DNA of 64,000 bases from Bordetella hinzii LMG 13501 (GTDB taxonomy: Bacteria > Pseudomonadota > Gammaproteobacteria > Burkholderiales > Burkholderiaceae_B): assembly GCF_001548475.1 (NCBI RefSeq), contig NZ_LRUJ01000003.1:167139-231138 (forward strand), written 5' to 3'. This document shows positions 21,563-32,582 of the stretch, piece by piece. The translations under genes were made by a program, and so were the position numbers. Position 1 is the first letter of the stretch; the number at the start of each line of letters is the position of its first letter. The notes beneath the pieces are model-generated. The model ran no database searches and had not been told where the DNA came from. It saw nothing but the letters and a program-made list of their open reading frames with translations.

Positions 21563-21919
21563 TTATTTGTGCACGCTCAAGGGGCCGGGCAGCGAAGCCA
21601 GCCAGGCCGTGACATTGGCGATGTCCTGATCCGAGAGCTGGGCGGCAAACGCCCCCATGATGGGGTTCTTGCGCACGTTGGCCGTGGCCGCGCTGCCCGC
21701 CGCGCCGCGCTTGTAGGCCTTGAGCGCATGCGCCAGATAGTCCGCATGCTGGCCGGCCAGCACCGGATACTCCGGCTGCACCGAGTTGCGCGCATCCGCG
21801 CCATGGCAGGACGCGCAATTGAACTTCTCGAACACCGCGCGTCCGGCGGCCAGGTCCTGGGCCTGCGCGGAGGCGGCCAACAGGGAAGCGCCCGCAAGGG
21901 CAAGCATCAAGCGTTTCAT
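21563..21919 (-). CDS. Class I c-type cytochrome (monohaem), signal-peptide bearing
   Basis: A 118-residue periplasmic cytochrome. Signal peptide 1-20 (ends ASAQA), haem-binding CASCH near residue 36, and a distal Met candidate in NPIMGAFAAQLSDQDI. The size is that of cytochrome c553/c4-like single domains. It is encoded 12 bp after a homologous cytochrome gene, so the pair may function together, as two-domain cytochrome c4 does as one chain. The electron donor or acceptor cannot be assigned. Confidence 0.9.
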   Translation of the reverse strand: MKRLMLALAGASLLAASAQAQDLAAGRAVFEKFNCASCHGADARNSVQPEYPVLAGQHADYLAHALKAYKRGAAGSAATANVRKNPIMGAFAAQLSDQDIANVTAWLASLPGPLSVHK

Positions 21920-21931
21920 GGTTTGCCCCGT

Positions 21932-22285
21932 TTATTTGAGTTGGGAGTAGTACGCGGCCAGATCAGCGATATCCTGATCCGACAGGCTGCCGGCGATGGC
22001 GTCCATCGTCGGGTGGCTGCGCGCGCCTTTCTTGTACTCATTGAGGGCCGCCTCGATGTACTTGGCGTTCTGGCCCGCAATCATGGGGACATGGTACAGC
22101 TCGGGAAACGAGGCCTTGTATCCAGGGATGCCATGGCAACCTATGCACATCGAGATCTTGTCCCGGGCATTCTGGACATTGCCGGCCGGCGGCGCATCGG
22201 CGGCCCACAGGGGGCCTGAGATGGCACAGGAGGCTACTACGGACAGCACATACAGCTTGCACTTCATCGAGGTTCGCGACTTCAT
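21932..22285 (-). CDS. Class I c-type cytochrome (monohaem), first of a pair
   Basis: A 117-residue periplasmic cytochrome with a signal peptide, haem motif CIGCH near residue 47 and Met ligand candidate in SHPTMDAIAGSLSDQDIADLAAYY. It resembles the downstream cytochrome in its second half, suggesting gene duplication. Two in-frame Met codons (22285 and 22267) are possible starts. Neither has a strong ribosome-binding site, and both give a usable signal peptide. Confidence 0.88.
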   Translation of the reverse strand: MKSRTSMKCKLYVLSVVASCAISGPLWAADAPPAGNVQNARDKISMCIGCHGIPGYKASFPELYHVPMIAGQNAKYIEAALNEYKKGARSHPTMDAIAGSLSDQDIADLAAYYSQLK

Positions 22286-22448
22286 TGGAGTGACTCTTGG
22301 AATGGCTGAAACGGGGCTGTGAAAGGCTTCGGGCCAAGCCCGGCCGCAAATCCAGGCGATTGTACGATAATTGTTGCGAAACCAAGCCTTTCGTCTGTCC
22401 GCCGCACAGGCGGGCTAACCCGCATAGCCTAACCTGAGTTTCGCCTCC

Positions 22449-23318
22449 ATGTCCCAATCCTCCGCCGCCGCAAGGCCCGAACGCTTCGAAGGCACCGACC
22501 GCTACGTTGCCACCGATGACCTCAAACTCGCCGTCAACGCCGCGCTGACGCTGCAGCGTCCGCTGCTCATCAAGGGCGAGCCGGGCACGGGCAAGACCAT
22601 GCTGGCCGAAGAAGTGGCCCGCGCGCTGGGCCGCCCCCTGCTGCAATGGCACATCAAGTCCACCACCAAGGCCCACCAAGGGCTTTACGAGTATGACGCG
22701 GTCTCGCGCCTGCGCGACTCGCAGCTGGGCGACGAGAAAGTCCGCGACATCCGCAACTACATCGTGCAGGGCACCTTGTGGCAGGCCTTCGAAGCCGAAG
22801 AGCCGGTCGTGCTGCTCATCGACGAGATCGACAAGGCCGACATCGAGTTTCCCAACGACCTGCTGCGCGAACTGGACCGCATGGAATTCCATGTCTACGA
22901 AACGCGCCAGACCATCGCCGCGCGCCACCGCCCGCTGGTCATCATCACGTCCAACAACGAGAAAGACCTGCCCGATGCTTTCCTGCGCCGCTGTTTCTTC
23001 CACTACATCCGCTTCCCCGAGCGCGAGACGATGCGCGACATTGTCGCCGTGCATTTCCCGCAGCTGCGCGAGGACGTGCTGCGCGCCGCCCTGGACACGT
23101 TCTTCGCGCTGCGCGCGGCGCCCGGGCTGAAGAAAAAGCCTTCCACTTCCGAGCTGCTGGACTGGCTGCGGCTGCTGCTGGCCGAAGGCGTGGACGCCGA
23201 ACGCATCGACGCCCACGCGGCGGTCCCCATCCTGGCCGGCGCGCTGCTCAAGAACGAACAGGATGTCCAACTGCTGGATCGCCTCTCCAGCATGGCCCGC
23301 AACGCGCAACGCCGCTGA
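22449..23318 (+). CDS. MoxR-family AAA+ ATPase
   Basis: A 289-residue AAA+ chaperone of the MoxR family. Walker A is GEPGTGKTMLAEE, Walker B LLIDEIDKAD, sensor 1 IITSNNEKDLPDAFLRRC. MoxR proteins act with von Willebrand A domain partners to assemble or mature metalloenzymes and complexes. The VWA partner gene follows after 5 bp. The client is not evident; the neighbouring cytochromes are divergently encoded. Confidence 0.93.
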   Translation: MSQSSAAARPERFEGTDRYVATDDLKLAVNAALTLQRPLLIKGEPGTGKTMLAEEVARALGRPLLQWHIKSTTKAHQGLYEYDAVSRLRDSQLGDEKVRDIRNYIVQGTLWQAFEAEEPVVLLIDEIDKADIEFPNDLLRELDRMEFHVYETRQTIAARHRPLVIITSNNEKDLPDAFLRRCFFHYIRFPERETMRDIVAVHFPQLREDVLRAALDTFFALRAAPGLKKKPSTSELLDWLRLLLAEGVDAERIDAHAAVPILAGALLKNEQDVQLLDRLSSMARNAQRR

Positions 23319-23323
23319 CCGAC

Positions 23324-24496
23324 ATGCTGACCGACTTCTTCTATCACCTGCGCGCGCACCGGCTGCCGGTCTCGGTCAATGAATACCTGACCCTGCTCGA
23401 AGCCCTGCGCGCCCAGGTGATGCCGCCGACGCTGGACGATTTCTACTTCCTCGCCCGCACCACCCTGGTCAAGGACGAAAGTCTTTTCGACCGCTACGAC
23501 CAGGCCTTCGGCAGCTATTACAAGAAGATCGAGGCCGTCCTGCCGGCCGACCGCGAGATCCCCCTGGACTGGCTGATCAAACAGTTCGAGAAGAGCCTGA
23601 CCGACGAAGAAAAAGCCGCCATCCAGCGCCATGGCTGGGACAAGCTCATGGAGCTTTTCAAGCAGCGCCTGGCCGAACAGAAAGAACGCCACGCCGGCGG
23701 CAACAAATGGATAGGCACCGGCGGCAGCTCGGCCTTCGGCAATGGCGGCTACCACCCGGAGGGCATCCGGGTCGGCGGCCAGTCGGCGGGCCATCGCACC
23801 GGCGTGAAGGTCTGGGACATGCGCCAGTTCCGCGACTACGATGATCAGGTCGAACTGGGGACCCGCAACTTCAAGGTCGCCTTGCGGCGCCTGCGCCGCT
23901 TTGCGCGCGAAGGCGCCGACCTGGAGCTGGATCTGGACGACACCATCGCCAGCACCGCGCGCAACGCCGGCTATCTGGATCTGCGCCTGGTGCCCGAACG
24001 GCGCAACAACGTCAAGGTGCTGATGCTGCTGGACGTGGGCGGCAGCATGGACGACCACATCGCGCGCGTCGAGGAGCTGTTCTCGGCCGCGCGCAGCGAG
24101 TTCCACAACCTGGACGTCTACTACTTCCACAATTGCCCCTACGAGTCCTTGTGGCAGAGCAATGCCCGCCGCAAGAACGAGCGTTTCGACACCTGGGATG
24201 TGCTGCGCAAGTACAACCCCGACTGGCGTCTCATCATCGTCGGAGACGCCACCATGAGCCCGTACGAGATCCTGCAGCCTGGCGGCTCGGTCGAACACTA
24301 CAACAAGGAAGCGGGCGCGGTCTGGATGCGCCGCCTGCTCGATGCCTGGCCCAAGGCCGTCTGGCTCAATCCCGAGCCGTCGGCCTATTGGCAGTACCGG
24401 CAATCCATCGCCCTCATGCGCGACATCATGCAGGAGCGGATGTTTCCGGTGACGGTGGCGGGCCTGGAGCAGGCCATGCGGCTGCTGGCCAAATAG
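23324..24496 (+). CDS. VWA-domain protein, CoxE-like partner of MoxR ATPase
   Basis: A 390-residue protein with a helical N-terminal half and a C-terminal von Willebrand A domain. The metal-ion adhesion motif is present as DVGGSMDDH near residue 237, with Gly in place of the usual second Ser-preceding residue. Family features: FFYHLRAHRLPVSVNEYL at the start and FHNLDVYYFHNCPYESLW in the VWA fold. It forms a tight operon with the MoxR gene. By analogy with CoxD/CoxE it may help load or remodel a metal centre. Confidence 0.9.
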   Translation: MLTDFFYHLRAHRLPVSVNEYLTLLEALRAQVMPPTLDDFYFLARTTLVKDESLFDRYDQAFGSYYKKIEAVLPADREIPLDWLIKQFEKSLTDEEKAAIQRHGWDKLMELFKQRLAEQKERHAGGNKWIGTGGSSAFGNGGYHPEGIRVGGQSAGHRTGVKVWDMRQFRDYDDQVELGTRNFKVALRRLRRFAREGADLELDLDDTIASTARNAGYLDLRLVPERRNNVKVLMLLDVGGSMDDHIARVEELFSAARSEFHNLDVYYFHNCPYESLWQSNARRKNERFDTWDVLRKYNPDWRLIIVGDATMSPYEILQPGGSVEHYNKEAGAVWMRRLLDAWPKAVWLNPEPSAYWQYRQSIALMRDIMQERMFPVTVAGLEQAMRLLAK

Positions 24497-24505
24497 GCCG
24501 GCGCC

Positions 24506-24844
24506 TCAGGCCGCGCGGCCGCCGGCCCGCGCGGCGGGGCAGCCCCGCCAGGCGATCTCCTCGGCGTCCATGTCCAGGTCGAACAGGTCATTGGCCGCGA
24601 CCCCGCGCGCGATCTCGACCTCAAGCACATGCCCCGAAAAACCGCAAGGCTGCACACCCGGCTCCAGGTGATAGCGCCCGCCATTGACGTCCACCACATA
24701 GGTGGTCGCATCATGCGTCAGGATGGCGACATAGCGGCCGTCCTCGCTGGCGTAGGCGTAGCGGAATTGCCCGCGGATATGGTCTTGGGTCAGGGAACGG
24801 CCGAACAGAAAAGAAAGGGCTCGCGTGACGGTATCGGTCAGCAT
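24506..24844 (-). CDS. Hypothetical protein (112 aa)
   Basis: I do not recognise the family. The 112-residue product looks cytosolic. It has a short beta-rich centre (YVAILTHDATTYVVDVNGGRYHLEPG) and an acidic segment (NDLFDLDMDAEEIAW) before an Ala/Arg/Gly-rich tail. The ATG is placed 9 bp after a clear GGAGG. The frame stays open far upstream, antisense to the M16 peptidase gene, but only this part has a translation signal. It converges on the VWA gene. Confidence 0.6.
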   Translation of the reverse strand: MLTDTVTRALSFLFGRSLTQDHIRGQFRYAYASEDGRYVAILTHDATTYVVDVNGGRYHLEPGVQPCGFSGHVLEVEIARGVAANDLFDLDMDAEEIAWRGCPAARAGGRAA

Positions 24845-25042
24845 GGAAAACATCCTCCGGAGGGGCGTGGCGGCAGCGGCCGGCCACGGCAGGGAGCGCG
24901 ATCTGGCAAGCGCACGCGCCGGCAAGGCAACGGCGTGGAGGCGATGGACGGGTAGCCGGGGAGCTGTCGCACGACCCGTCTGGGTGGACGGCGATGCGTC
25001 CACTGTGGCCAGGGTACTGCGGCGGCTGCGTCCCCTACAAGC

Positions 25043-25064
25043 GTCCCCTTCTGGCGAAGGGGAC
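25043..25064. repeat. Perfect 8-bp inverted repeat upstream of the M16 peptidase gene
   Basis: GTCCCCTT-CTGGCG-AAGGGGAC, a perfect stem with a 6-bp loop. It lies about 60 bp before the peptidase ATG, just before the TATACACT string at 25084. Could be an operator or an attenuating leader hairpin. Confidence 0.5.
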
Positions 25065-25126
25065 GGTCCGAACCATTTCCAGCGTATACACTCAAAGCCA
25101 CTTCGCCGTTGCAAAGGATCCTCAAT

Positions 25127-27883
25127 ATGCGTTTTACGCTGACCGGTTTCGCCAGCCGCCTGAGCGCCGTGCTGCTCGCTTCCTTCGTGGGCCTGCAAGC
25201 CGGGGCGGCTCCGTCCCCCAAGGCCACCGAGGTCACTTCCATCGAAGGCATCACCGAGTACCGGCTCGACAATGGCCTGCGCGTGCTGCTGGTGCCGGAT
25301 TCGTCCAAGCCCACGACAACCGTGAACATGACCTATCTGGTCGGTTCGCGCAACGAAAACTACGGCCAGACCGGCATGGCCCACCTGCTGGAACACATGC
25401 TGTTCAAGGGCACGCCCACCACGCGCAACGCCCTGGGCGAGTTCTCGCGCCGCGGGTTGCAGGCCAATGGCTCGACCTCCACCGACCGCACCAACTACTT
25501 CGCCAGCTTCGCCGCCAATCCGGAGACGCTGCGCTGGTACCTCGGCTGGCAGGCCGACGCCATGGTCAACTCCCTGATCGCCAAGGAAGACCTGGACTCC
25601 GAAATGACGGTGGTGCGCAATGAGATGGAAAGCGGCGAGAACAATCCTTTCCGCATCCTCATGCAGAAGATGCAGGCCGCCGCCTACCAGTGGCACAGCT
25701 ACGGCAAGAACACCATCGGCGCGCGCTCGGACGTCGAAAACGTCGATGTCGGCCAACTGCGCGCCTTCTATCACGAGTATTACCAGCCGGACAACGCCGT
25801 GCTCATCGTGGCCGGCAAGTTCGATCCCAAGACCGCGCTGGCCGACATCGAGGCCACCCTGGGCAAGCTGCCCAAACCCAAGCGCGAACTGCGGCGCGAG
25901 TACACCGTCGAGCCGGCCCAGGACGGCGAGCGTTCGGTGACGCTGCGCCGCGCGGGCGGCACGCCGCTGGTTGCAGCCATGTACCACATCCCGGCCGCCG
26001 GCAGCCCTGATTTCATACCCATGGACCTGGCCACCGTCATGCTCTCGGACACGCCGTCCGGGCGGCTGTACCATGCGCTGGTGCCCACCAAGCTGGCCTC
26101 CGATGTCTTCGGCTTCACGATGGACCAGCGCGATCCCGGCGTGGCCATGTTCGGCGCCCAATTGCAGCCCGGCATGGACCAGGACGCCGCGCTCGCCGCC
26201 CTGACCAAGACGCTGGAGACGCTTTCCACCCAGCCGTTCACTGGCGAGGAGCTCGAGCGCGCCCGTAACAAGTGGCTCACCGCCTGGCAACAGACCTATA
26301 GCGACCCGGAAAAAGTCGGCGTGGCCCTGTCCGAGGCCATCGCCACTGGGGACTGGCGCCTGTTCTTCCTGCAGCGCGACCGCGTCCGCGAGGCCAAGCT
26401 GGCCGATGTCCAGCGCGTGGCCGATACCTATCTGCGCCAGAGCAACCGCGTCGCCGGCCGCTACATCCCCACCGATAAGCCGCAGCGCGCGCCCCAGGAT
26501 ACCCGCCCTGACCTCAGCGCCGTCTTCAAGGACTACAAGGGCGACCCGAATTTCAAGGCGGTAGACGCCTTCGATCCCACCCCCGCCAATATCGACAAGC
26601 TGACCCAGCGCCGCCGCCTGGACCTGCCCAACGGCCCGGTCGACTTGGCCCTGCTGCCCAAGGCCACCCGCGGCAACCGCGTGCAGGCCGACCTGCTGGT
26701 GCAATTCGGCGATGCCGAGAGCCTGCGCGGGCAGCGCACCGCCATCGGCGCCGTGGCCGACCTGCTTGCCCGGGGCACGCCCACGCTGACGCGCCAGCAG
26801 ATCAGCGACCGCATCGACCAGCTGCAGGCCGACGTCTCCATCAACGGCGCGGGCACCGATTTGTCCATCACCATGTCCACCACCGGCCAAAACCTGCCAG
26901 CGCTGGTCGAACTGATGCTGGACATCACGCGCAACGCCAGCTTCCCGCAGGACCAGCTCGACGAATACAAGCGCCAGTCGGCCACGGCCATCCAGAGCGC
27001 GATGACCGAGCCCACGGCCCTGGCCTCGCGCGCGCTGGCCCGCCACAACAACCCCTGGAAGCCCGACGACATCCGCTACGTGCCGACCTTCGACGAGGCG
27101 CTGTCCAATGTCCGCGGGCTGACACGCGAGGCCGTGGTCCAGGCCCATGAGCGTTTCTATGGCGCGGGCCAGGTCAAGTTCTCGGCCGTCGGCGATTTCG
27201 ATCCCGCCGCCGTCGAAGCCGCCCTGAAAAAAGGCCTGGACGGCTGGAAGCGCGCCCCGGCCTATACCCGCATCCCCGACCCCTTCCGCCAGGTCAAGGC
27301 CGAGCGCTTCACCATCGAGACGCCGGACAAGGCCAATGCCTTCTATATCTCGCGCATGCCCTTGCAGCTGCAGGACACCAACCCGGATTACGTGCCGCTC
27401 TATCTGGCCAACTTCCTGCTGGGCACCTCCGAGACCTCGCGCCTGTGGCATCGGGTGCGCGAGACCGATGGCCTGTCCTATAACGTGCGCAGCAATCTGT
27501 CGATCTCTTCCTATGAGCCCAGCTCCAGCTGGACGGTCTACGCCATCTACGCCCCCGAGAACCGGGCCCGCCTGGAGACGGCCATTTCCGAAGAGCTGGC
27601 GCGGGTGCTGAAAGACGGCTTCAGCGACAAGGAAGTGCGTGACGGCATCGCCGCCCTGCTCAACTATCGCAGCCTGGCCCGCGCCCAGGACGACGTCCTC
27701 GCTTCCAACTGGATGAACTATATGCGCACCCAGCGCAGCTTCGCCTGGTCGGCCGAAGTCGATAAAAAACTCGCCGCGCTCACGCCGGCCGCGGTCAACG
27801 CCGCCCTGAAGAAATACCTCAAGCCCGAGGCCTTCAGCACCGCGGTGGCGGGCGACTTCACCAAGCAGAAAGCCGCGCCCTGA
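25127..27883 (+). CDS. M16-family zinc metallopeptidase with two peptidase domains, exported
   Basis: A 918-residue pitrilysin-family protein. It has a signal peptide (about residues 1-25) and then two M16 units. The first carries the inverted zinc motif HLLEH (residues 86-90) with the distal Glu in the NEMESGENNPFR region. The second (about residue 480 onward) lacks the HxxEH motif, as is normal for the non-catalytic half. Ends with an R/Y-type segment (DGLSYNVRSNL) that binds the peptide backbone. Substrates in the periplasm are unknown. The ATG is preferred over an upstream TTG because it gives a proper signal peptide and follows AAAGGA. Confidence 0.92.
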   Translation: MRFTLTGFASRLSAVLLASFVGLQAGAAPSPKATEVTSIEGITEYRLDNGLRVLLVPDSSKPTTTVNMTYLVGSRNENYGQTGMAHLLEHMLFKGTPTTRNALGEFSRRGLQANGSTSTDRTNYFASFAANPETLRWYLGWQADAMVNSLIAKEDLDSEMTVVRNEMESGENNPFRILMQKMQAAAYQWHSYGKNTIGARSDVENVDVGQLRAFYHEYYQPDNAVLIVAGKFDPKTALADIEATLGKLPKPKRELRREYTVEPAQDGERSVTLRRAGGTPLVAAMYHIPAAGSPDFIPMDLATVMLSDTPSGRLYHALVPTKLASDVFGFTMDQRDPGVAMFGAQLQPGMDQDAALAALTKTLETLSTQPFTGEELERARNKWLTAWQQTYSDPEKVGVALSEAIATGDWRLFFLQRDRVREAKLADVQRVADTYLRQSNRVAGRYIPTDKPQRAPQDTRPDLSAVFKDYKGDPNFKAVDAFDPTPANIDKLTQRRRLDLPNGPVDLALLPKATRGNRVQADLLVQFGDAESLRGQRTAIGAVADLLARGTPTLTRQQISDRIDQLQADVSINGAGTDLSITMSTTGQNLPALVELMLDITRNASFPQDQLDEYKRQSATAIQSAMTEPTALASRALARHNNPWKPDDIRYVPTFDEALSNVRGLTREAVVQAHERFYGAGQVKFSAVGDFDPAAVEAALKKGLDGWKRAPAYTRIPDPFRQVKAERFTIETPDKANAFYISRMPLQLQDTNPDYVPLYLANFLLGTSETSRLWHRVRETDGLSYNVRSNLSISSYEPSSSWTVYAIYAPENRARLETAISEELARVLKDGFSDKEVRDGIAALLNYRSLARAQDDVLASNWMNYMRTQRSFAWSAEVDKKLAALTPAAVNAALKKYLKPEAFSTAVAGDFTKQKAAP

Positions 27884-27894
27884 TCGCTGCAAGC

Positions 27895-27940
27895 AAAAAC
27901 CCCGAAGCCTGGACCGCGGTCCAGGCTTCGGGGTTTTTTT
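27895..27940. terminator. Bidirectional intrinsic terminator between M16 peptidase and dnaJ
   Basis: A perfect palindrome of 17-bp arms without a loop spacer (27900-27933), flanked by AAAAA on the left and seven T on the right. It can terminate both converging transcripts. Including the flanks, 44 bases (27895-27938) are fully self-complementary. Confidence 0.92.
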
Positions 27941-27964
27941 CACACCAGGCGGGGGGCGGGGCGA

Positions 27965-29089
27965 TCAGCTGAAGAATTCCTTCACGCGATCGGTCCAGGA
28001 CTTGCTCTGCGGCGAATGGCGATCGCCCCCGTCATTGAGCGAAGCCTCGAACTGGCGCAGGATGTTCTTCTGCTCTTCGCTCAGGCGCACCGGTGTCTCG
28101 ACCACCACATGGCAATACAGGTCGCCCGGGTAGGAGGAGCGCACGCCGCGTATGCCCTTGCCGCGCAGACGGAAGGTCTTGCCCGACTGCGTGCCCTCGG
28201 GGATGGAGATCTCGGCCTTGCCGCCCAGCGTCGGCACCTGCAGCTCGCCGCCCAAGGCCGCCGTGGTGAAGGGGATGGTCAGCTCGCAATGCAGATCGTC
28301 GTTGTCGCGCTGGAAGATGCGGTGCTGCTTGATATGGATCTCGACATAGAGATCGCCCGCCGGCCCGCCATTGACGCCCGGTTCGCCATTGCCCGCCGAG
28401 CGGATGCGCATGCCGTCATCGATACCGGCCGGGATCTTGACCTGCAGGGTCTTGTTGCGGCGCGTGCGGCCCACCCCGTCGCAACTGGGGCAGGGATCGG
28501 TGATCTCCTTGCCGCTGCCATGGCAGGTCGGGCAGGTCTGCTGCACGCTGAAAAAGCCTTGCTGCATGCGCACGGCCCCCGAGCCGCCGCAAGTACGGCA
28601 GGTCTTGGGCGAGGTGCCGGGTTTGGCGCCCGAGCCATGGCAGGTATCGCAGTTTTCCCAGCTGGGGACGCGGATTTCGGTCTCAAACCCGCTGGCGGCC
28701 TGCTCCAGCGTGATCTCCAGCGCGTACTTCAGGTCCGCGCCCCGGTAGACCTGGGGTCCGCCGCCGCCGCGGCGTCCACCGCCGAAGATCTCACCGAAAA
28801 TATCGCCAAAGGCGTCGGCGAAGCCGCCGCCCATGCCGGCCCCGCCCATGCCGGCGGCATTCGGGTCCACGCCCGCATGCCCATAGCGATCATAGGCAGC
28901 GCGCTTTTGTTCATCGCCCAGGACTTCGTAGGCCTCCTTGGCCTCCTTGAACTTTTCCTCGGCTTCCTTGTTGCCCGGATTGCGGTCCGGGTGGTACTTC
29001 ATGGCCAGCTTCCGGTAGGCCTTCTTCAGTTCGTCGTCCGAGGCGTTCTTGGCCACACCCAGGACTTCGTAATAATCGCGTTTTGCCAT
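27965..29089 (-). CDS. dnaJ: DnaJ (Hsp40) co-chaperone
   Basis: Stimulates DnaK ATPase and delivers substrates. The 374-residue protein has the J domain with the HPD motif (KYHPDRNPG), a Gly/Phe-rich linker ([19 protein letters not shown]) and the four CxxCxGxG zinc repeats ([32 protein letters not shown]). The C-terminal substrate-binding domains follow. ATG at MAKRDYYEV is the family start; two earlier codons also read in frame. Lies 108 bp after dnaK. Confidence 0.97.
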   Translation of the reverse strand: MAKRDYYEVLGVAKNASDDELKKAYRKLAMKYHPDRNPGNKEAEEKFKEAKEAYEVLGDEQKRAAYDRYGHAGVDPNAAGMGGAGMGGGFADAFGDIFGEIFGGGRRGGGGPQVYRGADLKYALEITLEQAASGFETEIRVPSWENCDTCHGSGAKPGTSPKTCRTCGGSGAVRMQQGFFSVQQTCPTCHGSGKEITDPCPSCDGVGRTRRNKTLQVKIPAGIDDGMRIRSAGNGEPGVNGGPAGDLYVEIHIKQHRIFQRDNDDLHCELTIPFTTAALGGELQVPTLGGKAEISIPEGTQSGKTFRLRGKGIRGVRSSYPGDLYCHVVVETPVRLSEEQKNILRQFEASLNDGGDRHSPQSKSWTDRVKEFFS

Positions 29090-29128
29090 GATCAATCAGG
29101 GCTCCGGAAAGAGCCAGTTTTCGGGGAC

Positions 29129-29172
29129 GGATGAAAAACATCCGCCCGATAACCAGAATCCAGTTACCGGGC
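29129..29172. repeat. Two adjacent hairpins in the dnaK-dnaJ spacer
   Basis: GGATG-AAAAA-CATCC (29129-29143) is followed immediately by an imperfect inverted repeat with GCCCGATAAC and GTTACCGGGC arms (29144-29172). They may partly terminate transcription or set the dnaK:dnaJ mRNA ratio. Confidence 0.5.
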
Positions 29173-29197
29173 GAAGCCTTGCATCATAGAACGAACA

Positions 29198-31132
<1,935 letters not shown>

Positions 31133-31196
31133 GGTAGGAGTACCTTGAAGAATCAGTTATTGATCGAATTAGTCGAAAGAATCACAGTCCCAGCCT

Positions 31197-31224
31197 AACT
31201 GGGGATGACCGCAGGGTTTTCAAG
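31197..31224 (-). promoter_or_regulatory. Sigma-32 (heat-shock) promoter for dnaK
   Basis: On the minus strand, -35 CTTGAAA (31224-31218) and -10 CCCCAGTT (31204-31197) are separated by 13 bp. This agrees with the sigma-32 consensus CTTGAAA-N13-CCCCATNT. The -35 lies within the last codons of the thioredoxin-like gene, so dnaK can be induced separately from grpE. Confidence 0.82.
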
Positions 31225-31594
31225 ATCCGATTTGCAGCCGCCGGATGGCCCCGCTGAATTGCGGCAGGCCGGGCCAGCCGGTGATCCGGCCCAGGCGCTT
31301 GCCGCCACGGAACAGCACGAAAGTCGGCACGCCGTGCAGGCCGAAACGCTGCCCGAGCGCGGGATCCGCGTAGACGTCGGCCTGGAACCAGGACAGGCCC
31401 AGCTCCCGCAGGGCGTCGCGATGCAACAGCGCGGTCTGCTTGAAAATATTGCAGTTGTAGCAGTCCTCGCCCCAGAGGAAGACACAGCGCAGATCATCCC
31501 CCGCCGTATTGACGACGATTTCGTCGAAATTGGCGCTCGATACCGGCAACATACCGAAGGTTTCGAACACCTGGCTGGGATCAAAGCCGCTCAT
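31220..31594 (-). CDS. Thioredoxin-like protein encoded between grpE and dnaK
   Basis: A 124-residue cytosolic thioredoxin-fold protein with no signal peptide. The redox motif is CYNC within LWGEDCYNCNIF, unusual compared with CGPC or CPYC. The cis-Pro loop is intact (GLHGVPTFVLFRGGKRLGRITGW). The fold and length fit thioredoxins, but the WGEDCYNC active site sets it apart from TrxA. It follows grpE by 24 bp and should be heat-inducible with it, linking thiol repair with the Hsp70 system (inference). Confidence 0.85.
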   Translation of the reverse strand: MSGFDPSQVFETFGMLPVSSANFDEIVVNTAGDDLRCVFLWGEDCYNCNIFKQTALLHRDALRELGLSWFQADVYADPALGQRFGLHGVPTFVLFRGGKRLGRITGWPGLPQFSGAIRRLQIGS

Positions 31595-31618
31595 GGCCGT
31601 ATCTTCGGCAGGGGCCGG

Positions 31619-32149
31619 TCAACCCGCCGACACCACCACCAGCGCGGGGCGCAGGGTGCGGTCGGCAATGACATAGCCCTTTTGCAGCAGCTGCACCACG
31701 GTATTGGCCGGCTGCTCGGCCGGCACCGAGGAAATGGCCTGGTGCAGGTGGGGATCGAATTTGTCTCCCTGGGCAGGCGCGACCTCCTTCAGGAGATTGC
31801 GCTCGAAGGCGGCCGCCAGCTGCCTGAGGGTGACTTCCACGCCTTCGCGCAGGGCTTCGACGGTCTGGTCGGGCTGGGCCAGGGCGGCCTCCAGGCTGTC
31901 CTTGACCGGCACGAGGCTCTCGGCAAAGGATTCGATCCCGAATTTGCGCGCCTTGGAAACGTCTTCCTGGGCACGGCGGCGAACATTCTCGGCTTCGGCC
32001 ATGGCGCGCAGCGCCTGCTCCTGCTGGGCCTGGACCTGGGCCTGGGCGGCGGCCAGTTCGGCGCGCACGGCGGCCAGTTCGGCCTGCAGGTCATCGGCGG
32101 GCAGATCGGCGCCGGCGTCTTGGTCGACAGGCTCTTGGGGTGCCGTCAT
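31619..32149 (-). CDS. grpE: GrpE nucleotide-exchange factor
   Basis: Releases ADP from DnaK. The 176-residue protein has an acidic N terminus, a long coiled coil ([20 protein letters not shown]) and the typical [19 protein letters not shown] segment. The beta-rich C-terminal head ends with [19 protein letters not shown]. First gene of a heat-shock group preceded by a sigma-32 promoter. Confidence 0.97.
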   Translation of the reverse strand: MTAPQEPVDQDAGADLPADDLQAELAAVRAELAAAQAQVQAQQEQALRAMAEAENVRRRAQEDVSKARKFGIESFAESLVPVKDSLEAALAQPDQTVEALREGVEVTLRQLAAAFERNLLKEVAPAQGDKFDPHLHQAISSVPAEQPANTVVQLLQKGYVIADRTLRPALVVVSAG

Positions 32150-32190
32150 GAGAATCCTCCAGAATAGGGAAAGTGCGGTATCAGCCCCTA

Positions 32191-32217
32191 AATGAGGGCC
32201 GCTTCCCCGATTTCAAG
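32191..32217 (-). promoter_or_regulatory. Sigma-32 (heat-shock) promoter for grpE
   Basis: Minus strand: -35 CTTGAAA (32217-32211), 12-bp spacer, -10 CCCTCATT (32198-32191), close to the sigma-32 consensus. It lies about 40 bp before the grpE ATG. Confidence 0.8.
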
Positions 32218-32229
32218 GGGGGATGGGCC

Positions 32230-32265
32230 AAAAAAGACCAAGGCCCGTCGCATCGCGAACGGGCC
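32230..32265 (-). terminator. Probable terminator of the 77-aa gene
   Basis: GGCCCGT and ACGGGCC arms (32265-32259 and 32248-32242 on the minus strand) are followed after 6 bases by a run of T. It separates the hrcA-hemH-small gene series from the grpE promoter. Confidence 0.5.
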
Positions 32266-32271
32266 CGGGGC

Positions 32272-32505
32272 TTATTTCTTGCGGGGCTGGACCGGCGCCG
32301 GGGGGTCGCTGGCCGGAAAAGACTCTTCCAGCGCTTCGTCGACTTGGTCTGGCCGGTCTTCCTCGGGGGTGATGGAAATGGGGTCGCTGGCCGGAAAGGT
32401 TTCCATCAGCGCCTCGTCGAGATCGCGCTCGACCACGTCTTCTTCGAGATCATCGTGGCCGGGCGCGCCGGAGGTGCCCACACTGGGGCGGGTCGGGGGT
32501 GTCAT
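32272..32505 (-). CDS. Small acidic protein with tandem ESFPASDP repeats
   Basis: A 77-residue hydrophilic, acidic, proline-rich protein. Two copies of a short motif are visible, DEALMETFPASDPISI and DEALEESFPASDPPAP, about 26 residues apart. They are encoded by a 17-bp exact direct repeat (32303-32319 and 32381-32397). I recall similar ESFPASDPP proteins in other proteobacteria, with no known function. It probably is intrinsically disordered. The ATG has a good AAGGAGA site. It may be cotranscribed with hemH. Confidence 0.75.
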   Translation of the reverse strand: MTPPTRPSVGTSGAPGHDDLEEDVVERDLDEALMETFPASDPISITPEEDRPDQVDEALEESFPASDPPAPVQPRKK

Positions 32506-32582
32506 CTTGCCGTCTCCTTGAAAAAGGGCTTTCGCGGAATAGACAATGCCTGGGCACGCAGGGCGTGCCAGCCGACTTCAGT

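Noticed and set aside
24845..27943. Minus-strand open frame upstream of the 112-aa hypothetical gene
   Set aside because: Antisense to the M16 peptidase gene and without recognisable motifs; only the final 339 bp after a GGAGG site are kept as a gene.
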